This document shows positions 26,645 through 35,609 of a stretch of 64,000 nt of DNA, piece after piece. Each line of letters opens with the position of its first letter. Position 1 is the stretch's first letter. Origin of the DNA: Pseudomonas sp. 102515 (GTDB lineage Bacteria; Pseudomonadota; Gammaproteobacteria; Pseudomonadales; Pseudomonadaceae); assembly GCF_031085165.1 (NCBI RefSeq), contig NZ_JAVHTY010000003.1, positions 620,001-684,000 of the forward strand, given 5' to 3'. The notes under the pieces are model-generated. The model saw only the letters and a list, made by a program, of their open reading frames with translations, was not told the DNA's origin and did no database searches. A program made the translations under genes and the position numbers.

Positions 26645-27793
26645 TCAGTGGGTAGGGGCCGGCTGGGCGTCGATCTTGACGCGGAACAGGCTGTAGGGCT
26701 TCTCGCGCAGGTCTTTTCCATCGTGGAACTGGGCCTGGCGATGGAGCTGGTTGGCGGTGAAGTAGAGGTAGCCGTCCGGGCCGATGCTGAAGGTGTCGGG
26801 CCAGAGCACGCGCGGATCGTGGACCAGGGTCTTCCAGCTGCCGTCGGCCTGGCGCTGGCGCACGGCGTTGTGCTCGTAGTCGCCGGCATAGACGCGGCCC
26901 TGGGCATCGGCTTCGAGGCCGTCGGAGGCGCCTTTCTCGCCGAGATCCTGTACCCCGGCGCGCACCTGGGCCTCGCTCGCCGTGGGATCACGCAACAGGG
27001 CGGTGGGCACGGCATAGAGATGGCGGCTGGACAGCGGGCTGAAGTAGAGGGTGCCGCCGTCCGGCGACAGGGCGATGCCATCGCTGGCGATGGCCGGGCG
27101 CACGGTGCTGCCATCGGGAAGCCGCATCAGCAGCGGCTCGCCTTCCGCCACCGGGACGAAGCTGGGATCGACGTTGGCCTGGGGCGCGCCGGTCAGGCGC
27201 CGCTGGGCCTGGCCGGTGGCGAGGTCGAGGATGATCAGGCCGCCCGGCGGCGCCGAGTCGGTGACATAGGCCACCCCGGCCCGACCGACGCGAAAGTCGA
27301 AGCGCACGTCGTTGACGTAGCTCTTGGACTGAAGCACCGAGGCGGGGAAGGCCAGGGTCCTGGCGACCTTGTTGGTCTTGAGGTCGATGGCCACCAGCTT
27401 GACGCCACCGGCCTTGGGCGCGGCGAAGCCGGGGGCGGCGGTGTCCAGCACCCACAGGTGCCCCCGACCATCGGCCACCACGCTCTGCACGCTGATGAAG
27501 CCCTTGCCCGGCTGGCCCGGGGTCTCGACGTTCAACGCGGCGTCCGGGTAGGGCACGGCCTTGCCGTCCTTGAGTTCGGCGACGGTGAAGGGCACCTCGT
27601 CGCCCCAGCGGGGATAGTTGACGAAGATCCGGCCGGTCTCGCTGACGGTGACCCCGGTGGGCATGGCGTCGTGGAAGGCGAAGACCTGCTCCAGCTGGCC
27701 AAGGGTGCGCTCCTGGGGCAGCGGCGCGGCCTGGCCCGTCAGGCTACCCACGGCCAGGGCGACGGCGAGGGTCAGGGCGCTGAAGCGAGGCAT
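26645..27793 (-). CDS. Exported MRJP/yellow-like beta-propeller protein
   Basis: 382 aa with a Sec signal peptide (RFSALTLAVALAVGSLTGQA). The body matches the major-royal-jelly/yellow family: AFHDAMPTGVTVSETGRIFV, VADGRGHLWVLDTAAPG, YVNDVRFDF, AYVTDSAPPGGLIILDL and DGIALSPDGGTLYFSPL. The fold resembles SMP-30 lactonases, and bacterial members are periplasmic or secreted with unknown substrates. The start codon overlaps the upstream oxidoreductase stop (TGATG), indicating coupling. Confidence 0.88.
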   Translation of the reverse strand: MPRFSALTLAVALAVGSLTGQAAPLPQERTLGQLEQVFAFHDAMPTGVTVSETGRIFVNYPRWGDEVPFTVAELKDGKAVPYPDAALNVETPGQPGKGFISVQSVVADGRGHLWVLDTAAPGFAAPKAGGVKLVAIDLKTNKVARTLAFPASVLQSKSYVNDVRFDFRVGRAGVAYVTDSAPPGGLIILDLATGQAQRRLTGAPQANVDPSFVPVAEGEPLLMRLPDGSTVRPAIASDGIALSPDGGTLYFSPLSSRHLYAVPTALLRDPTASEAQVRAGVQDLGEKGASDGLEADAQGRVYAGDYEHNAVRQRQADGSWKTLVHDPRVLWPDTFSIGPDGYLYFTANQLHRQAQFHDGKDLREKPYSLFRVKIDAQPAPTH

Positions 27794-28800
27794 CAGAAAC
27801 CCTCCAGCACGAGCTTGCCGCGGGCCTGGTGGCTTTCCAGCTGGGCATGGGCGCGGCGCAGGTTGGCGGCATCGATCCGGCCCAGGTGCTCGCCCAGGGT
27901 GGTCTTGAGGGTGCCTTGGTCGATCAGCCCGGCGACGCGTTCGAGGATCTCGTGCTGGCGCACCTTGTCCGGGGTCTGGAACAGCGAGCGGGTGAACATC
28001 AGTTCCCAGTGCAGCGACAGCGACTTGGCCTTCATCGGCACCACGTCGAGTTGCGCCGGATCGTCGATCACGCCCAGACGACCCTGGGGCCGCAGGACAT
28101 CCACCAACTGGGTGAAATGCACATCGGTGTGGGTGAGGCTGGCGACCAGGGTCACACCATCCAGACCCAGGGCTTCGAGTTGGGGCCGCAGCGGCTGGTG
28201 GTGATCGATGACGTGATGGGCGCCAAGGGTACGCACCCAGTCCTGGGTTTCCTGCCGCGAGGCGGTGCCGATCACGGTCAGCTCGGTGAGTTGGCGGGCC
28301 AGTTGGACCAGCACGGAGCCGACGCCGCCTGCAGCGCCCATCACCAGCAACTGCTGGTCCGCGCCGCCGCCCTCGGTTGCGCCGAGACGGTCGAACAGCA
28401 ATTCCCAGGCGGTGATGGCGGTCAGCGGCAGGGCAGCGGCCTGGGCGTGATCCAGGCTCCTGGGCTTGTGCCCGGCCAGGTGTTCGTCGACCAGATGCAG
28501 CTCGCTGTTGCAGCCGGGGCGGAACAGTTCGCCGGCATAGTAGACCTCCTCTCCCACGGCGAAGCGGCTGACGGCGCTGCCCACGGCGCGAACCACACCG
28601 GAGACGTCCCAGCCCAGCACCTTGGACTCCCGCTGCACCAAGCCCTGGCGCACCTTGGTGTCGACCGGATTGACCGACACGGCACGGACCTCTACCAGCA
28701 GGTCGTGGGCCTCGGGCGTGGGATCGGGCAGCACCGCGTCCTGCAGGGCGCGGGGATCGCTGGCGGGCAGGGTGGTGTCACCGTGGATGATGGCTTTCAT
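27793..28800 (-). CDS. Zinc-type/quinone-type alcohol dehydrogenase family (MDR) oxidoreductase
   Basis: 335-aa medium-chain dehydrogenase/reductase. The catalytic half has VRAVSVNPVDTKVRQG and LGWDVSGVVRAVGSAV. The Rossmann half has LLVMGAAGGVGSVLVQLA and GTASRQETQDWVRTLGAHHV. I do not see the zinc-ligand set of classical alcohol dehydrogenases, so a quinone-oxidoreductase/enoyl-reductase-like reaction with NADPH is more likely. First gene of a three-gene operon ending in nitroreductase and divergent from a LysR regulator that probably controls it. Confidence 0.88.
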   Translation of the reverse strand: MKAIIHGDTTLPASDPRALQDAVLPDPTPEAHDLLVEVRAVSVNPVDTKVRQGLVQRESKVLGWDVSGVVRAVGSAVSRFAVGEEVYYAGELFRPGCNSELHLVDEHLAGHKPRSLDHAQAAALPLTAITAWELLFDRLGATEGGGADQQLLVMGAAGGVGSVLVQLARQLTELTVIGTASRQETQDWVRTLGAHHVIDHHQPLRPQLEALGLDGVTLVASLTHTDVHFTQLVDVLRPQGRLGVIDDPAQLDVVPMKAKSLSLHWELMFTRSLFQTPDKVRQHEILERVAGLIDQGTLKTTLGEHLGRIDAANLRRAHAQLESHQARGKLVLEGF

Positions 28801-28904
28801 GGGCGGATTCCTTGGTACGATGAGAAACGTGAGGCCATGGTCGTCTTCATTGTCGGTCGGAAAAAGCGGCAGAATCGGATAGCACCTTCACTGCAGGAGT
28901 GAAA

Positions 28905-29813
28905 ATGATCCGCTTCGACGACCTCGGGCTCTTCGTGCGCTCCGCCGCCCTGGGCAGCTTTTCCCGCGCCGCCCGCGAGGCAGACCTGTTGCCGGGCCAG
29001 GTGAGCGCCGCCATCGGGCGGCTGGAGCGCGAACTAGGCATTCGCCTGTTCGCTCGCTCGACCCGCAGCCTGAGGCTCACCGCCGAGGGCGAGGCCTATC
29101 TGCCCTATGCCCGGGAGGTGCTGGAGACCTTGCGCGAAGGACGCGAGCGGCTGCAGGGGGAGAGCCCGGAATTGCGGGGTGTGCTGCAGGTGGCGGCGCC
29201 TTCGGATCTGGGGCGCAATCTCTTGCTGCCCTGGCTGGCCGAGTTTCGCCAGCGGCATCCCGGCCTGACCCTCAGGCTGTACGTCTCGGACCAGCAGGCC
29301 GACGTCTATCGCGATCCGGTGGACATCGCCATCCGCTACGGCCGCAGCCAGGACGACAGCCTGGTCGCCCTGCCACTCGCCCCTGACAACCGCCGGCTGC
29401 TGGCGGCGGCCCCGGCCTACCTGGCGCGCCAGGGTACGCCCCGCTGCCTGGATGACCTGGTCGGGCATGCCTGCCTGCTCTACCAGCTGCATGGTCGCAC
29501 CTATGACAAATGGAGCTTTCCGCTGCCCGAGGGTGGCCAGCGGCAGGTCGGTGTCAGCGGGCCCTTGCAGAGCGACGATGCGGAGGTGGTGCGGCGCTGG
29601 GCGGTGGCCGGGGAGGGCATCGTCTACAAGTCCTGGCTGGACATGCGCGACAATCTCGAGACCGGACGGCTGGTGCGGGTGTTGCCCGACCAGCCTGGCG
29701 AGGCCCTGCCGCTGCAGCTGTTCTGTCCGCACCGGCGACAGTTTTCACCCGCCGTGCGGCAGCTGCATGGCTGGCTGGCGGAGCGCTTCGCCGCCCTGGG
29801 CAAGCAGCCCTGA
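28905..29813 (+). CDS. LysR-family regulator divergent from the MDR-MRJP-nfsB operon
   Basis: 302 aa from ATG 28905, preceded by AGGAG; a GTG two codons earlier is less likely. The N-terminal helix-turn-helix (FVRSAALGSFSRAAREADLL, SAAIGRLERELGIRLFAR, STRSLRLTAEGEAYL) is the CrgA/AaeR-type subgroup. The effector domain includes LRLYVSDQQADVYRDPVDIA and GEGIVYKSWLDM. The divergent arrangement and the 104-base gap suggest it activates the adjacent operon in response to an electrophile or quinone. The inducer is unknown. Confidence 0.9.
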   Translation: MIRFDDLGLFVRSAALGSFSRAAREADLLPGQVSAAIGRLERELGIRLFARSTRSLRLTAEGEAYLPYAREVLETLREGRERLQGESPELRGVLQVAAPSDLGRNLLLPWLAEFRQRHPGLTLRLYVSDQQADVYRDPVDIAIRYGRSQDDSLVALPLAPDNRRLLAAAPAYLARQGTPRCLDDLVGHACLLYQLHGRTYDKWSFPLPEGGQRQVGVSGPLQSDDAEVVRRWAVAGEGIVYKSWLDMRDNLETGRLVRVLPDQPGEALPLQLFCPHRRQFSPAVRQLHGWLAERFAALGKQP

Positions 29814-29821
29814 AACGCAAA

Positions 29822-29851
29822 GGGGGTAGCTCCGCGAACGGAACCACCCCC
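29822..29851. terminator. Hairpin between convergent genes, probable terminator
   Basis: Arms GGGGGT (29822-29827) and ACCCCC (29846-29851) plus inner TCCG/CGGA pairs, with a three-base internal loop. On the minus strand it is followed by a T-rich stretch. Confidence 0.55.
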
Positions 29852-29870
29852 TCGGGTACCAGGCCTGGTC

Positions 29871-30896
29871 TTACTGCAGATGCTGCTTGAGCAATTGGCC
29901 CGCCTGGGTTAGCGACGCCTGGACCTCAGGCACCTTGGCCAGGACATTGAGCAGCCCGTAGTCGTGGATCATGCCGTTGTAGCGCACCTGGACGACATCG
30001 ACACCGGCCGCGTTGAGCTTGCGCGCATAGGCCTCGCCTTCGTCCCGCAGCACGTCGTTCTCGGCGGTCTGCACCAGCGCCGGCGGCAGGCCCTTGAGCT
30101 GGGCCTCGCTGGCCCGCAACGGCGAGGCATAGATGTTGGCGCGCTCGGTTTCGCTGGTGGTGTAGTTGTCCCAGAACCACTTCATCATGTTGCGGGTGAG
30201 GAAGCGGCCCTCGGCGTAGGTCTGGTAGGAGCCATTGTCGAAGCTGGCATCGGTCACCGGCCAGAACAGCACCTGGTAACGCAGCGTGGGCGTGCCCTTG
30301 TCCTTGGCCATCAGGCTGACCACCGCGGCCATGTTGCCGCCGACGCTGTTGCCGGCCACCGCCAGGCGGCTGCCGTCGACGTCGATCTCCTTGCCATGCT
30401 CGGCGACCCATTTCGTCGCGGCATAGGCCTGGTTGATGGCCACCGGGAAGTGGGCTTCCGGGCTCGGGGTGTAATTGACGAACACCGCCGTGGCACCGGA
30501 GGCCACCACCAGGTCACGCACCAGCCGCTGGTGGGTGGGGAAGTCACCCAAGACCCAGCCGCCACCGTGGAAAAACATGAAGGCTGGCGTCTGCCCCTTG
30601 GCGTTGGCCGGGCGGACGATGGTCAGCTGCAGCGGCTTGCCGTCGACCTGGATGGTCTTTTCGCTGGTCTTGACCCCCGAGAGGTCGACCTTGACGCCGG
30701 ACTGGGCGCCGGACAGCACCGCGCGGGCGTCCTTGGGGCTCAGGGTTTCCAGCGGTTGGCCACCGCTGCCGTTCAGGGCATCGACGAAGCCCTGGGTGGT
30801 GCGCTCCAGGGCGGGATCGGGCTGGGGCGCGGCGAAGGCGCTGCCCAGGGCCAGGGTGAGTGCGGACAGGCCAAGCAAACGAGAGACGGTACGCAT
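29871..30896 (-). CDS. Exported alpha/beta hydrolase, hormone-sensitive-lipase family
   Basis: 341 aa with a Sec signal peptide ending near AFA-APQPDP. HSL-family features are the oxyanion motif FFHGGGWVLGDF, the nucleophile elbow AVAGNSVGGNMA (Ser in G-N-S-V-G), an Asp in the ALVQTAENDVLRDEGEAYA region, and a His in YNGMIHDYGLL. It probably hydrolyses short-chain esters in the periplasm or outside. Monocistronic by appearance; RBS GAGGAG precedes the ATG. The nucleophile motif GNSVG departs slightly from the usual GDSAG. Confidence 0.88.
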   Translation of the reverse strand: MRTVSRLLGLSALTLALGSAFAAPQPDPALERTTQGFVDALNGSGGQPLETLSPKDARAVLSGAQSGVKVDLSGVKTSEKTIQVDGKPLQLTIVRPANAKGQTPAFMFFHGGGWVLGDFPTHQRLVRDLVVASGATAVFVNYTPSPEAHFPVAINQAYAATKWVAEHGKEIDVDGSRLAVAGNSVGGNMAAVVSLMAKDKGTPTLRYQVLFWPVTDASFDNGSYQTYAEGRFLTRNMMKWFWDNYTTSETERANIYASPLRASEAQLKGLPPALVQTAENDVLRDEGEAYARKLNAAGVDVVQVRYNGMIHDYGLLNVLAKVPEVQASLTQAGQLLKQHLQ

Positions 30897-30962
30897 GACA
30901 GATGACTCCTCGAACGGGAAAGGCCGGGCGCCTCGGCTGAGGCGCCTGGGGTGCCGCGACCC

Positions 30963-31379
<417 letters not shown>

Positions 31380-31398
31380 GGCGTGCTCCTGATTTAAG

Positions 31399-31408
31399 TA
31401 TCGCGATA
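31399..31408. promoter_or_regulatory. TATCGCGATA palindrome, proximal copy (likely OhrR site)
   Basis: A perfect 10-base palindrome, 20 bases upstream of the ohr start. It is embedded in GATTTAAGTATCGCGATAAC, which is nearly repeated at 31451-31470. Position at the ohr promoter suggests repressor binding by OhrR. Confidence 0.6.
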
Positions 31409-31459
31409 ACTAATTGGTTGGGCTGTTACCGAGGGGTTGGCCCGGGTACGGATTTAAGT

Positions 31460-31469
31460 TATCGCGATA
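31460..31469. promoter_or_regulatory. TATCGCGATA palindrome, distal copy (likely OhrR site)
   Basis: Second exact copy in GATTTAAGTTATCGCGATAT, followed at 31475-31484 by a degenerate third copy TATCGCGCAA. The spacing between the two exact palindromes is 61 bases. Confidence 0.6.
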
Positions 31470-31529
31470 TTCGTTATCGCGCAAATATATTTTCGGGAGC
31501 AGCCGACCAGTGGCAGCGGTCGGCGAGGA

Positions 31530-31964
31530 TCAACGCTCCAGCTTGGCGCGCAGGGTCATCAGGTTTTCGCGCAGGCGGGTCATCTCCGCATCACCCAGCG
31601 CGCAGTAGCCGCTGATGGTGCCGTTGATCTTCTGGGCCTGGTCGCGCAGGGTCCGGCCAGACTCGGTGAGTTCGATGGACAGGTTGCGCTCGTCCTCGGC
31701 ATTGCGTTGCCGGCTCACGTAGCCCTCGGCCTCCAGGCGCTTGAGTACCGGGGTCAGGGCGCCGGAATCCTGGTGCAGCCGACGCGCCAGCTCCTTGAGC
31801 GGAAGGCGGTCGTTTTCCCAGAGCACCAGCATCATCAGGTATTGCGGGTAGGTCAGGCCCACCTCTTCGAGCAGCGGCTTGTACACCTTGGTCATCGCCA
31901 GCGAGGTGGAATACAGCGCGAAGCACAGCTGCTGATCGAGTAGAAGAGGGTCTTTATGGGTCAT
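31530..31964 (-). CDS. ohrR: MarR-family organic peroxide sensor OhrR
   Basis: 144 aa. The peroxide-sensing cysteine is Cys14 in LLDQQLCFALYSTSLAM. A winged helix follows (LPLKELARRLHQDSGALTPV, KRLEAEGYVSRQRNAEDERN). A second Cys in ISGYCALGDAEM near residue 122 suggests the two-Cys type, which forms an intersubunit disulfide. It represses ohr until oxidised by organic hydroperoxides. It lies 150 bases upstream of ohr in the same orientation. Confidence 0.94.
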   Translation of the reverse strand: MTHKDPLLLDQQLCFALYSTSLAMTKVYKPLLEEVGLTYPQYLMMLVLWENDRLPLKELARRLHQDSGALTPVLKRLEAEGYVSRQRNAEDERNLSIELTESGRTLRDQAQKINGTISGYCALGDAEMTRLRENLMTLRAKLER

Positions 31965-32051
31965 GGCGGTCCCGCCTGGTAAATGAGAAATGATTCTACC
32001 CCGAGCATTTGGGTAGCATTAGCCCTTTCGCTTTCAGACCCCAGGGTTTCC

Positions 32052-33569
32052 ATGCGTATCCATGTGTCGTTCATCGATCGTGTCGGCATCACCCAGGAAG
32101 TCCTGGCATTGCTCGGTGCGCGCAATCTCAACCTGGACGCCGTGGAGATGGTGCCCCCCAACGTCTACATCGATGCGCCGACCCTGAGCGCGGCGGTGCT
32201 GGAGGAGTTGCGCGCCGCCTTGCTCACCGTGGTGGGGGTCGAGGCGGTGCGGGTGGTGGACATCCTGCCCGGCCAGCGGCGTTCACTGCAGCTCGACGCC
32301 TTGCTCGCCGCCATGGCCGACCCGGTGCTGGCGGTGGACGGCGAAGGCCGTATCCTGCTGGCCAACCCGGCCTTTGCCGCCCTGGCGGGCGAAGGCGCCG
32401 GCAATACCCTGGCCGAACTCTTCAACGACAGCGAATTGCCCACTGAACTGCTGGACCAGGGCTTTCGCCTGCCGCTGCGCGAAGTGGTGCTGCGCGGCCA
32501 GGCGCTGCTGCTGGACGCCACCCCCATCGGCGAACCCGTAGGCGGACTGGCCGGCGGGCTGCTGACCCTCTATGCGCCCAGTCGCATCGGCGGCCGCCTC
32601 TCGGCGCTGCGCCATGACACCCCCGAAGGCTTCGATTCGCTGCTCGGCGACTGCGCCGCCATCCGCACCCTCAAGGCTCGGGCCCAGCGCCTGGCTGCCC
32701 TGGAGGCGCCGTTGCTCATCCTCGGCGAGACCGGCACCGGCAAGGAACTGGTCGCGCGTGCTTGCCACGCCGCCAGCGCCCGCCGCGAGGCGCCCTTTCT
32801 GGCGCTGAACTGCGCGGCCCTGCCGGAGAGCCTGGCCGAGAGCGAACTGTTCGGCTATGCCCCGGGCGCCTTCACCGGCGCCCAGCGCGGCGGCAAGCCG
32901 GGCCTGCTGGAGCTGGCCGACCAGGGCACGGTGTTTCTGGACGAGGTCGGGGAGATGTCGCCCTATCTGCAGGCCAAGTTGCTGCGGTTCCTCTCGGATG
33001 GCACGTTTCGCCGCGTTGGCGGGGCCCAGGAAACCAAGGTCAATGTGCGCATTCTCGCCGCCACCCATCGCGATCTGCAGGCCATGGTCGCGGCCGGCAC
33101 CTTTCGCGAAGACCTCTTCTATCGCCTCAATGTGCTCAGCCTGCAGGTGCCGGCGTTGCGCGAGCGTGGCCAGGATATCCTGCTGCTGGCGCGGCACTTC
33201 CTGCAGCAGGCCTGCGCCCAGATCGGTCGGCCGCCGTGTCGCCTGGCCCCGGCCACCTATGGCGTGCTGCTGGGCAACGCCTGGCCGGGCAACGTACGGC
33301 AATTGCAGAACATCCTCTTTCGCGCCGCCGCCATCAGCGAGAGTGGCCAGATCGACGTCGACGACCTCGACCTGGCCGGCACTGCGGTGGCCGGCCAGGT
33401 CGAGACCGAGGTCAGCACCCTGGAGGCCGCCGTCCAGGGCTACGAGGCGGCGCTGCTGGAGCGGCTCTATCCGCAGTATCCGTCCAGTCGCCAGCTGGCC
33501 GCGCGCCTGCAGACATCCCACTCGGCCATCGCCATGCGCCTGCGGCGTTACGGCATCCCGCGGCGCTGA
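32052..33569 (+). CDS. gcsR: TyrR-like sigma54 enhancer-binding activator, probably GcsR (glycine cleavage regulator)
   Basis: 505 aa from ATG 32052, where the ACT-type domain begins (MRIHVSFIDRVGITQEVLAL). A PAS domain follows (AAMADPVLAVDGEGRILLAN). The AAA+ domain has Walker A GETGTGKE, the sigma54-contact loop PGAFTGAQRGG and Walker B TVFLDEVGEM. The C-terminal TyrR-type helix-turn-helix is PSSRQLAARLQTSHSAIAMR. TyrR-like activators with an intact GAFTGA loop include PhhR (aromatic catabolism) and GcsR (glycine). Here phhA is absent and a gcvHPT operon with a -24/-12 promoter lies 3 kb downstream, favouring GcsR. In P. aeruginosa, gcsR also lies near gcvH2, as I recall. Confidence 0.8.
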   Translation: MRIHVSFIDRVGITQEVLALLGARNLNLDAVEMVPPNVYIDAPTLSAAVLEELRAALLTVVGVEAVRVVDILPGQRRSLQLDALLAAMADPVLAVDGEGRILLANPAFAALAGEGAGNTLAELFNDSELPTELLDQGFRLPLREVVLRGQALLLDATPIGEPVGGLAGGLLTLYAPSRIGGRLSALRHDTPEGFDSLLGDCAAIRTLKARAQRLAALEAPLLILGETGTGKELVARACHAASARREAPFLALNCAALPESLAESELFGYAPGAFTGAQRGGKPGLLELADQGTVFLDEVGEMSPYLQAKLLRFLSDGTFRRVGGAQETKVNVRILAATHRDLQAMVAAGTFREDLFYRLNVLSLQVPALRERGQDILLLARHFLQQACAQIGRPPCRLAPATYGVLLGNAWPGNVRQLQNILFRAAAISESGQIDVDDLDLAGTAVAGQVETEVSTLEAAVQGYEAALLERLYPQYPSSRQLAARLQTSHSAIAMRLRRYGIPRR

Positions 33570-33587
33570 ACGCCGCGGGCGTCCGGA

Positions 33588-35312
33588 TCAGCGCAGCACG
33601 TTGGTCTTGGCCAGATCCACCACCTCGCTGCCGCGACCACTCATCACCGCGCGCAGCATGTAGAGGCTGAAGCCCTTGGCCTGGGCGGCCTCGATCTTCG
33701 GTGGCAGCGACAGCTCCTGCTTGGCGATGCGCACGTCCACCAGCGCCGGACCGGGGTGGGCGAAGGCCTCTTCCAGGGTGGCGTCGAGCAGACTGGCCGA
33801 CTCCACTTTCCAGCCGCGCACGCCGCAGGCCTCGGCTACCTGGGCAAAGTTGACGCCACCAAGGTCCGTAGTCTCATCAATCATGCCGGCGGCCTTCATC
33901 TCCATCGCGACGAAGCCCAGGGAAGCGTTGTCGTAGACGATGACCTTGACCGGCAGCTTTTCGCTGGCCAGGGTCGCCAGTTCGCCCAGCAGCATGGACA
34001 ACCCACCGTCGCCGGCCAGGGCCACCACCTGGCGCCCGGGATAGGCCGCCTGCAGACCCATGGCCTGGGGCAGGGCGTTGGCCATGGAGCCGTGGCTGAA
34101 GGAGCCGGCCAGCTTGCGTTCGAAATTCATCGCCAGATAACGTGCGGCCCACACCGTGGGCGTGCCGACGTCGCAGGTGAAGAGAGCGTCCGCCGCGGCC
34201 AGTTCGCTGACGCGGGTGGTGACATACTGCGGATGCAGCGGCTCGCCATCGGCCGTAGCGGTAGCCAGTTCGTCCAGCTCGGCGCGGGTCTTGCGGTAGT
34301 GCTGCTGGGCCTTTTCCAGGAAGCGGCCGTGGCCGTTGGGCTTGAGCCGCGGCAAGAGGGCGTCCAAGGTGGCACGGACATCGCCCACCAGGCCCTTGAG
34401 CAGGGGAGTGCGGACGCCCAGGTGGGCACCGCGCACGTCGATCTGCACCACCCGGCCGTGGTCCGGGAAGAAGTTGCGATAGGGGAAGTTGCTGCCCAGC
34501 ATCAGCAGCAGGTCACACTCCTTGAGCGCGTGATAGCCGGAGGAAAAGCCGATCAGCCCGGTCATGCCCACGCCATAGGGATTCGAATACTCGATATGGG
34601 CCTTGCCGCGCAGGGCATGGACCACCGGGGCCTGCAGCCGCTCGGCCAGGGCCACCACCTGGGCATGGGCACCGGCGCAACCGGCGCCGCAGAGCAGGGT
34701 GATGCGCTTTTCACCGGCCAGCAATTCGGCCAGGGCATCCAGTTCGGCCTCGGGCGGCACCACCACCGGACGCACCGGCTCGCTCCACTGGGCTTCCTTG
34801 ATCGGCGCCTCGGCCAGGGCTACGTCGCCGGGAATCACCACCACCGACACCGAACGGTTGAGGATGGCCGAGCGCATGGCGGTTTCCAGGATGCGCGGCA
34901 GCTGTTCGGGGTGGGAGACCACCTCGCAGAAGTCGCTGCAGTCGCGGAACAGGCGCTCCGGGTGGGTCTCCTGGAAGTAGCCCAGGCCGATCTCGCTGGA
35001 GGGAATCTGGGCGGCGATGGCCAGCACCGGCGCACCGCTGCGCTGGGCGTCGAACAGGCCATTGATCAGGTGCAGGTTGCCCGGGCCGCAGGAGCCGGCG
35101 CAGACCGCCAGGCGCCCGCTGGTGTCGGCGGCGGCGCTGGCCGCGAAGGCCGCGGCTTCTTCATGCCGCACGCCGCGCCAGCGGATACGGTCGCGCTTGC
35201 GCAGGCTTTCGGTGAGGCCGTTGAGCGAATCGCCCGGCAGGCCCCAGATGGTGTCCACACCAGCGGCTTCGAGGGTGGCGACGAGCAGATCGGCAACGGT
35301 TTTCACAGCCAT
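33588..35312 (-). CDS. poxB: Ubiquinone-dependent pyruvate dehydrogenase (pyruvate oxidase) PoxB
   Basis: 574 aa from ATG 35312 (AVKTVADLLVATLEAAGVDT), matching PoxB length; the in-frame start six codons earlier is less likely. Thiamine-diphosphate enzyme features: catalytic Glu in RHEEAAAFAASA, FAD-binding middle domain, and the ThDP motif AGDGGLSMLLGELATL with downstream YDNASLGFV. The C-terminus has the membrane-association region typical of PoxB. It decarboxylates pyruvate to acetate and CO2, feeding electrons to ubiquinone, mostly in stationary phase. Convergent with the gcsR-type gene (18-base gap). Acetolactate synthase is the main alternative but lacks this C-terminal arrangement. Confidence 0.9.
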   Translation of the reverse strand: MAVKTVADLLVATLEAAGVDTIWGLPGDSLNGLTESLRKRDRIRWRGVRHEEAAAFAASAAADTSGRLAVCAGSCGPGNLHLINGLFDAQRSGAPVLAIAAQIPSSEIGLGYFQETHPERLFRDCSDFCEVVSHPEQLPRILETAMRSAILNRSVSVVVIPGDVALAEAPIKEAQWSEPVRPVVVPPEAELDALAELLAGEKRITLLCGAGCAGAHAQVVALAERLQAPVVHALRGKAHIEYSNPYGVGMTGLIGFSSGYHALKECDLLLMLGSNFPYRNFFPDHGRVVQIDVRGAHLGVRTPLLKGLVGDVRATLDALLPRLKPNGHGRFLEKAQQHYRKTRAELDELATATADGEPLHPQYVTTRVSELAAADALFTCDVGTPTVWAARYLAMNFERKLAGSFSHGSMANALPQAMGLQAAYPGRQVVALAGDGGLSMLLGELATLASEKLPVKVIVYDNASLGFVAMEMKAAGMIDETTDLGGVNFAQVAEACGVRGWKVESASLLDATLEEAFAHPGPALVDVRIAKQELSLPPKIEAAQAKGFSLYMLRAVMSGRGSEVVDLAKTNVLR

Positions 35313-35546
35313 GACAAAGACTCCAGACAAGGATGGGAGAGGGCAAAGCCGCTTGGCAGAGGTCTTGTTGTGCCTTCTTGGTCCGACGAAGCGGGGCGGA
35401 AGTTCGCGTTGGGTGCTCTTGTCCGAATCTGGCCCCGGGCTCAGGTGACGTTTCCACCTCCGGCGTTCTTGCTCAGGCTTCGCCAGGTGCCATTCGCGCG
35501 GAGAGCGCTATACCAGCCGTGTCGCCTAGGGTCGAGAGCGTGCCGA

Positions 35547-35574
35547 TTGACAGATCCAGCCTCTTCCCTAATAT
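35547..35574 (+). promoter_or_regulatory. vapBC promoter
   Basis: Consensus -35 TTGACA at 35547-35552 and -10 TAATAT at 35569-35574 with a 16-base spacer. The operator dyad starts immediately after the -10 box, so repressor binding would block initiation. Confidence 0.7.
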
Positions 35575-35597
35575 GGGATATACACCTGATATATCCC
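35575..35597. promoter_or_regulatory. vapBC operator: perfect 8-7-8 inverted repeat
   Basis: GGGATATA (35575-35582) and TATATCCC (35590-35597) are separated by 7 bases, between the -10 box and the RBS AGGAGG (35598-35603). This is the classical position for autoregulation by a VapB-VapC complex. Confidence 0.8.
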
Positions 35598-35609
35598 AGG
35601 AGGCCGATC

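Noticed and set aside
32052..33569. Calling the TyrR-like activator PhhR
   Set aside because: No phenylalanine hydroxylase or aromatic catabolic gene is present, and a gcv operon with sigma54 elements is nearby; PhhR nevertheless cannot be fully excluded from sequence alone.
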